Below are positions 21,677 to 24,930 of a stretch of DNA of 24,930 bases, piece by piece. This stretch comes from Porphyromonadaceae bacterium UBA4259 (GTDB lineage: Bacteria; Bacteroidota; Bacteroidia; Bacteroidales; Muribaculaceae). How positions within the stretch are numbered: the stretch's first letter is position 1; each line of letters starts with the position of its first letter. Position numbers and translations under genes: made by a program. A model generated the notes under the pieces. The model did no database searches. It saw only the letters and a list, made by a program, of their open reading frames with translations, and was not told the origin of the DNA. The stretch spans positions 1-24,930 of the forward strand of contig DGWL01000031.1 of NCBI GenBank assembly GCA_002396125.1. The letters run 5' to 3'.

Positions 21677-23788
21677 TCAATCAACGCGCATAGCCCGCAT
21701 AGCATTGAGCACTGCCAGCACGGTCACGCCCACGTCGGCAAAGACAGCCATCCACATCGTGGCCAAGCCCAGGGCTGCAAGCAGCAGCACAGCAATCTTC
21801 ACTCCCAGAGCGAACCACACGTTTTGACGGGCAATACCTAAAGTGCGGCGGGAAAGTCGCATGGCAAGAGCAATCTTCGACGGGCAATCATCCATAATCA
21901 CCACGTCGGCAGCCTCGATGGCAGCATCGCTGCCCAAGCCGCCCATGGCAATTCCCACATCGGCACGAGCCAGCACCGGCGCATCGTTAATGCCATCGCC
22001 CACAAAGGCCAATTTCCCGCTCTCACCGAGCAAGCGCTCCACGTGAGCCACTTTGTCGGCAGGCATGAGTTGAGCATAAAACTCGCTCAATCCCAACTTA
22101 TTGGCCACGTCCTGCCCTACTTCAAGGCGGTCGCCGGTGAGCATCACTGTGCGCTCCACGCCCAGCGCCTTGAGCTCTTCCACGGCATGTGCGCTATCGT
22201 CTTTCACCCTATCGTTGATGACGATGTGGCCGGCATAGTCGCCATTGATTGCCACATGGATGATGGTTCCCACATGGTCACAATCGCTCCACTTGGCACC
22301 CACAGCATCCATCATGCGGGTGTTGCCCACACTCACCACATCATCGCCCACCCGTGCTCTCACACCCTGGCCGGCGATCTCCTCCACCTCACTCACATGA
22401 CAGCCATCGGTAGCCTCATCGGGGAAAGCGTCGCGCAAGGCCGCGCCAATGGGATGGGTTGAGTAATGTTCAACATGCGCCGCTAGATGCAGCAAGTGAC
22501 GCTCGTCGCAGCTGCTGGGATGAACGGCAGTTACGGCAAACTGCCCATGAGTGAGCGTGCCGGTTTTATCGAATACGACAGTCTTGACCTGTGCGAGCAC
22601 ATCGATATAATTAGAGCCTTTAATCAATATTCCCTTGCGCGACGCACCGCCAATGCCACCAAAAAACGACAATGGGACGCTAATCACCAGAGCACACGGG
22701 CACGATACAATCAAGAACATCAATGCGCGATAGAGCCAAGTGGCAAATGTTCCTGAGAAGTCGCCACTAAGCAACGGCGGAATAAATGCCACAGCTATAG
22801 CGGCAAAGACAACAATGGGAGTGTAGACGCGGGCGAAACGGGTGATGAACGACTCGCTACGCGACTTGTGTCTCGAAGAGTTCTCTACCAGGTCGATAAT
22901 CTTCGACACTGTGCTGTGCCCATAACTCTTGGTCGCGCGCATCTTTATCAAGCCGCTCATGTTCACGCAGCCCGAGATAACCTCATCGCCCACGCCGGCA
23001 TCGCGCGGCACGCTCTCGCCCGTCAGTGCCACGGTGTTGATTGAGGTATTGCCCTCAAGCACAACACCGTCGAGGGGAATCTTCTCGCCGGGTTTCACCA
23101 CAACAATCTCGCCCACTGCCACATCGCCAGGCGAGACGACGACCAGCTCACCACCACGCTCAACGCTAGCCATATCGGGCCTGATGTCCATCAAGTGGGC
23201 AATGCTCTTGCGGCTCTGCCCCTCGGCATAGCCTTCCATCATCTCTCCCACCTGGAAGAAAAGCATAACAAACACTGCCTCAGGAAACTGCGTCTCGGCA
23301 CCTGGCAAGAAACCAATGCACAAGGCACCCAGGGTGGCTATCGACATCAAGAAGTGCTCGTTGAAGGCATCGCCATGAGCAAGCCCCTCGGCAGCTTCCT
23401 TGAGCGTTTCATAGCCTATGAGAAAATAAGGCACAAGATAAATGAGCAGCAACTGCCATGTGGCAAGATTGCAAGTTTTCTCAACAAAAACCGCCAGTCC
23501 CAGCAATAGTGCGGTAACAACTATTAGCAACAGTTTCTTCTTCACGCTGCCATGCTCATGCGAGTGGTGATGACCGCATCCGCAACCATGATGCTCATGG
23601 CAATCACAGTTGTCATGGTCATGCTCACACTCGTGTTCATGTTCATGTTCATATTCATGTTCATGCTCGTGGCTATGGTTATGTTCATGCTTGTGCTCGT
23701 GGTCATGCTCGTGGTCATGCTCGTGGTTGTGAGAGCAGCAACATCCAGCGTGATGCTCATCGTGCTCGTTGTGATGATTATGTGCCAT
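21677..23788 (-). CDS. P1B-type heavy-metal ATPase (Zn/Cd/Co/Pb exporter type) with His-rich N-terminus
   Basis: This 703-residue inner-membrane pump expels soft metal cations using ATP. The landmarks are in order: TGES (256-259, actuator), SCPCAL (362-367, metal-binding Cys-Pro-Cys in the sixth helix), phosphorylated Asp407 in DKTGT, His445-Pro446 (THP, the P1B marker) and GDGIND (597-602). CPC plus the general sequence fit the ZntA/CadA group rather than copper pumps. The usual N-terminal HMA domain with a CxxC motif is missing. Instead residues 2-80 are almost only His, Glu, Asp, Asn and Cys, including CCC (16-18) and CDCHEHHGCGCG (61-72). This is likely a flexible zinc-binding tail or sensor. 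A promoter with a palindromic candidate operator precedes it, and rnpB follows on the same strand. Confidence 0.92.
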   Translation of the reverse strand: MAHNHHNEHDEHHAGCCCSHNHEHDHEHDHEHKHEHNHSHEHEHEYEHEHEHECEHDHDNCDCHEHHGCGCGHHHSHEHGSVKKKLLLIVVTALLLGLAVFVEKTCNLATWQLLLIYLVPYFLIGYETLKEAAEGLAHGDAFNEHFLMSIATLGALCIGFLPGAETQFPEAVFVMLFFQVGEMMEGYAEGQSRKSIAHLMDIRPDMASVERGGELVVVSPGDVAVGEIVVVKPGEKIPLDGVVLEGNTSINTVALTGESVPRDAGVGDEVISGCVNMSGLIKMRATKSYGHSTVSKIIDLVENSSRHKSRSESFITRFARVYTPIVVFAAIAVAFIPPLLSGDFSGTFATWLYRALMFLIVSCPCALVISVPLSFFGGIGGASRKGILIKGSNYIDVLAQVKTVVFDKTGTLTHGQFAVTAVHPSSCDERHLLHLAAHVEHYSTHPIGAALRDAFPDEATDGCHVSEVEEIAGQGVRARVGDDVVSVGNTRMMDAVGAKWSDCDHVGTIIHVAINGDYAGHIVINDRVKDDSAHAVEELKALGVERTVMLTGDRLEVGQDVANKLGLSEFYAQLMPADKVAHVERLLGESGKLAFVGDGINDAPVLARADVGIAMGGLGSDAAIEAADVVIMDDCPSKIALAMRLSRRTLGIARQNVWFALGVKIAVLLLAALGLATMWMAVFADVGVTVLAVLNAMRAMRVD
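23615..23731. repeat. Hexanucleotide-rich coding repeat for the His-acidic tail
   Basis: Within the ATPase gene, codons 20-58 are near-repeats of six bases (plus-strand TCATGT, TCATGC, TCGTGG and variants), coding alternating His with Glu or Asp. The block can expand or shrink by six bases without shifting the frame, so tail length may vary between strains. Confidence 0.8.
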
Positions 23789-23818
23789 AATTTTTATGTT
23801 TTAAACAATTTCACGCCA

Positions 23819-23847
23819 CAAAGATAGGCCAAAACTCTTGCAACCAA
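23819..23847 (-). promoter_or_regulatory. Promoter of the P-type ATPase gene
   Basis: On the reverse strand TATCTTTG (23826-23819) is a perfect -7 box. A TTG at 23847-23845 lies 18 bases upstream as a likely -33 element. The start codon is about 31 bases downstream of the -7 box. Confidence 0.65.
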
Positions 23848-23854
23848 GTTGCAA
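23838..23854. promoter_or_regulatory. Candidate operator: palindrome over the -33 region
   Basis: TTGCAACCAAGTTGCAA is a perfect inverted repeat with 7-bp arms and a 3-bp centre. It covers the -33 region of the P-type ATPase promoter, where a dimeric repressor or activator would control transcription. The regulator is not encoded in the window. A metal-responsive ArsR/SmtB, MerR or Fur-family protein is conceivable but unproven. Confidence 0.6.
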
Positions 23855-23869
23855 AGTTCACCACACGGC

Positions 23870-23908
23870 AAAAAAGGGAGATTGCCGTGACTGGCATCTC
23901 CCTTTTTT
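23870..23908. terminator. Bidirectional intrinsic terminator
   Basis: AAAAAAGGGAGAT (23870-23882) pairs perfectly with ATCTCCCTTTTTT (23896-23908), a 13-bp stem whose loop contains a further TGCC/GGCA pairing. On the reverse strand it ends transcripts of the acyl-CoA dehydrogenase gene 19 bases after its stop and so insulates the ATPase promoter just beyond. Confidence 0.88.
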
Positions 23909-23926
23909 AATTCTTAAAGCTATAAA

Positions 23927-24930
23927 TTACTCTTGCGCGTAGCAGGCTTCATCCTCGGGGGTGAAGTCGTTGATAAACTTCACATTGGCCTCGAGGCGTG
24001 CCTGGGCATAGCGCACGTAGGCATTAGCCGACTGCAGGAACAAGCCAGGCTCACGGCTGGCATCATTACACAGCAGATAGCTCATGATAGTCCAAGCAGC
24101 CATCTCCACCAGGCGGCGGGCATGGAAGGTGATGTAGTCGGGGTTCTCAAAGCCCTTAACCTTCTCAATAGCTTGCTCATATTGCTTCATCATCTTGTCG
24201 ACACGAGCCTTGAGAGGAGCGACCTCATCACTGTAATGAGCTGCAGCATACTCCTGCATCTGAGCAAGATAAGTGCCGGTGGTGACGTGGCGAATAGCTG
24301 CCACAACCTGCAATTGAGTAGTGCCCTCATAGATGTTCATGATGCGTGCATCACGATAAAGACGCTCACAAGTGTAGTCACGCATGAAACCGCTACCACC
24401 GTGAATCTGGATACAGTCATAGGCGGTTTGGTTAGCATATTCGCTCGATGAAGCCTTAGATAGTGGAGTGAAAGCATCGGCAAGGCGGTTGTATTTCTTC
24501 ATCTCGGCGCGCTCCTCGGCGGTAAGCTTGCGCTCACGAGCAATTTGCTCCCAAATTTTGTAAATATCAACAAAACGCGCTGTCTCATAAAGAATTGTGC
24601 GAGAAGCATCAAGTTTAGCCTTGATATTGGTAATCATCTCGGCAACGGCTGGGAAAGTGATAATAGCCTTGCCAAACTGCTCACGGCTGCGAGCATAGTC
24701 GATAGCCTCATTGTAGGCTGCCTGACACAGACCCACACTCTGCGCAGTGATTCCCAAGCGGGCACCGTTCATGAGAGACATCACATACTTAATCAATCCC
24801 AAACGGCGTGAACCACACAACTCGGCCTTAGCGTTCTTGAATACAAGCTCGCAAGTGGGGCTACCATGAATACCCATCTTGTCCTCGATGCGACGCACTG
24901 TAACGCCACCGTTGCGCTTGTCGTAGATGA
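23927..24930 (-). CDS. Acyl-CoA dehydrogenase family protein, C-terminal part (partial)
   Basis: The frame is open to the window end, so the N-terminal part lies outside. About 333 residues are visible. VRRIEDKMGIHGSPTCELVF belongs to the middle beta-domain. The C-terminal helical domain follows with ARLGITAQSVGLCQAAYNEAIDYARSREQFGKAI, IQIHGGSGFMRDYTCERLYRDARI (FAD and dimer contacts) and IYEGTTQLQVV, where the Glu corresponds to the catalytic base of medium-chain enzymes. An extra helical extension of about 120 residues follows the standard fold, as in the longer FadE5-type enzymes found in Bacteroidota with etfAB genes. Chain-length specificity cannot be read here. The terminator at 23870-23908 follows the stop. 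Confidence 0.9.
   Translation of the reverse strand, partial: IYDKRNGGVTVRRIEDKMGIHGSPTCELVFKNAKAELCGSRRLGLIKYVMSLMNGARLGITAQSVGLCQAAYNEAIDYARSREQFGKAIITFPAVAEMITNIKAKLDASRTILYETARFVDIYKIWEQIARERKLTAEERAEMKKYNRLADAFTPLSKASSSEYANQTAYDCIQIHGGSGFMRDYTCERLYRDARIMNIYEGTTQLQVVAAIRHVTTGTYLAQMQEYAAAHYSDEVAPLKARVDKMMKQYEQAIEKVKGFENPDYITFHARRLVEMAAWTIMSYLLCNDASREPGLFLQSANAYVRYAQARLEANVKFINDFTPEDEACYAQE

Noticed and set aside
21266..21827. Open frames of 80 and 150 residues on the plus strand over the folC-ATPase gap
   Set aside because: They lie over rnpB, whose conserved RNA elements explain the sequence, and their translations have no protein-like pattern.
23552..23827. Met/Val-rich 91-residue frame on the plus strand opposite the His-rich tail
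   Set aside because: It is the antisense reading of the hexamer repeat (Met and Val from CATG/CGTG units) and has no independent support.
1..24930. Mobile elements, prophage, toxin-antitoxin, restriction or defence genes
   Set aside because: I looked for transposase, integrase, methylase and nuclease motifs and terminal repeats on both strands and saw none. The gene content is core metabolism and envelope.

Overview
The window looks like ordinary chromosomal core DNA of a gut-type Bacteroidales, possibly Muribaculaceae. The order is well supported and the family is a guess. The evidence is repeated TAnnTTTG-type -7 promoter boxes characteristic of Bacteroidota, few strong Shine-Dalgarno sequences, several SPII lipoproteins of Bacteroidales-type families, and core genes (ettA, rnpB, folC, aguA/aguB) with Bacteroidota-like sequences. 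I see no IS element, phage, integrase, CRISPR array, tRNA or rRNA.

Layout. The window opens with the 3' tail of an unrecognised gene (1-132). A two-gene operon (229-2435) follows: an AmgK-like amino-sugar kinase fused to a RapZ C-terminal domain, overlapped by a MurU-like nucleotidyltransferase. This suggests cell-wall sugar recycling, and a strong terminator closes it. A reverse-strand DUF4836-like lipoprotein stands divergent from a small acidic protein and the agmatine-to-putrescine pair aguA/aguB (4232-6433). A reverse-strand block holds a GIN/DUF2807 lipoprotein, then an operon (transcribed 10735 to 7256) of a lipoprotein with a BamE-like tail, a PhnP-like metallo-hydrolase and the ribosome factor ettA. 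The spacer in front of ettA is almost entirely a heptanucleotide repeat. Next come uridine phosphorylase (10955-11839) and a phosphate module: an Na/Pi cotransporter with a PhoU tail, plus a PhoB/PhoR-like two-component pair (12025-15367).

The second half starts with a 55-residue small gene (15490-15657) beside a perfect 20-bp palindrome. A reverse-strand envelope pair follows (phosphoethanolamine transferase and a BamA/TamA-type barrel, overlapping). On the forward strand are a split chromate-type transporter pair and folC. folC runs tail-to-tail into rnpB (RNase P RNA, reverse strand). Then come a zinc/cadmium-type P1B ATPase with an extreme His-rich N-terminus and a candidate operator in its promoter, and the 3' part of an acyl-CoA dehydrogenase cut by the window end.

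The most interesting points are the kinase/RapZ-C fusion next to MurU, the repeat-built ettA leader, the 55-residue small protein, the palindromic operator of the P-type ATPase, and the phosphate transporter/PhoU gene beside a histidine kinase with almost no external sensor domain. No long stretch lacks a gene: the largest gaps (about 120-190 bases) hold promoters, terminators or inverted repeats described in the entries.
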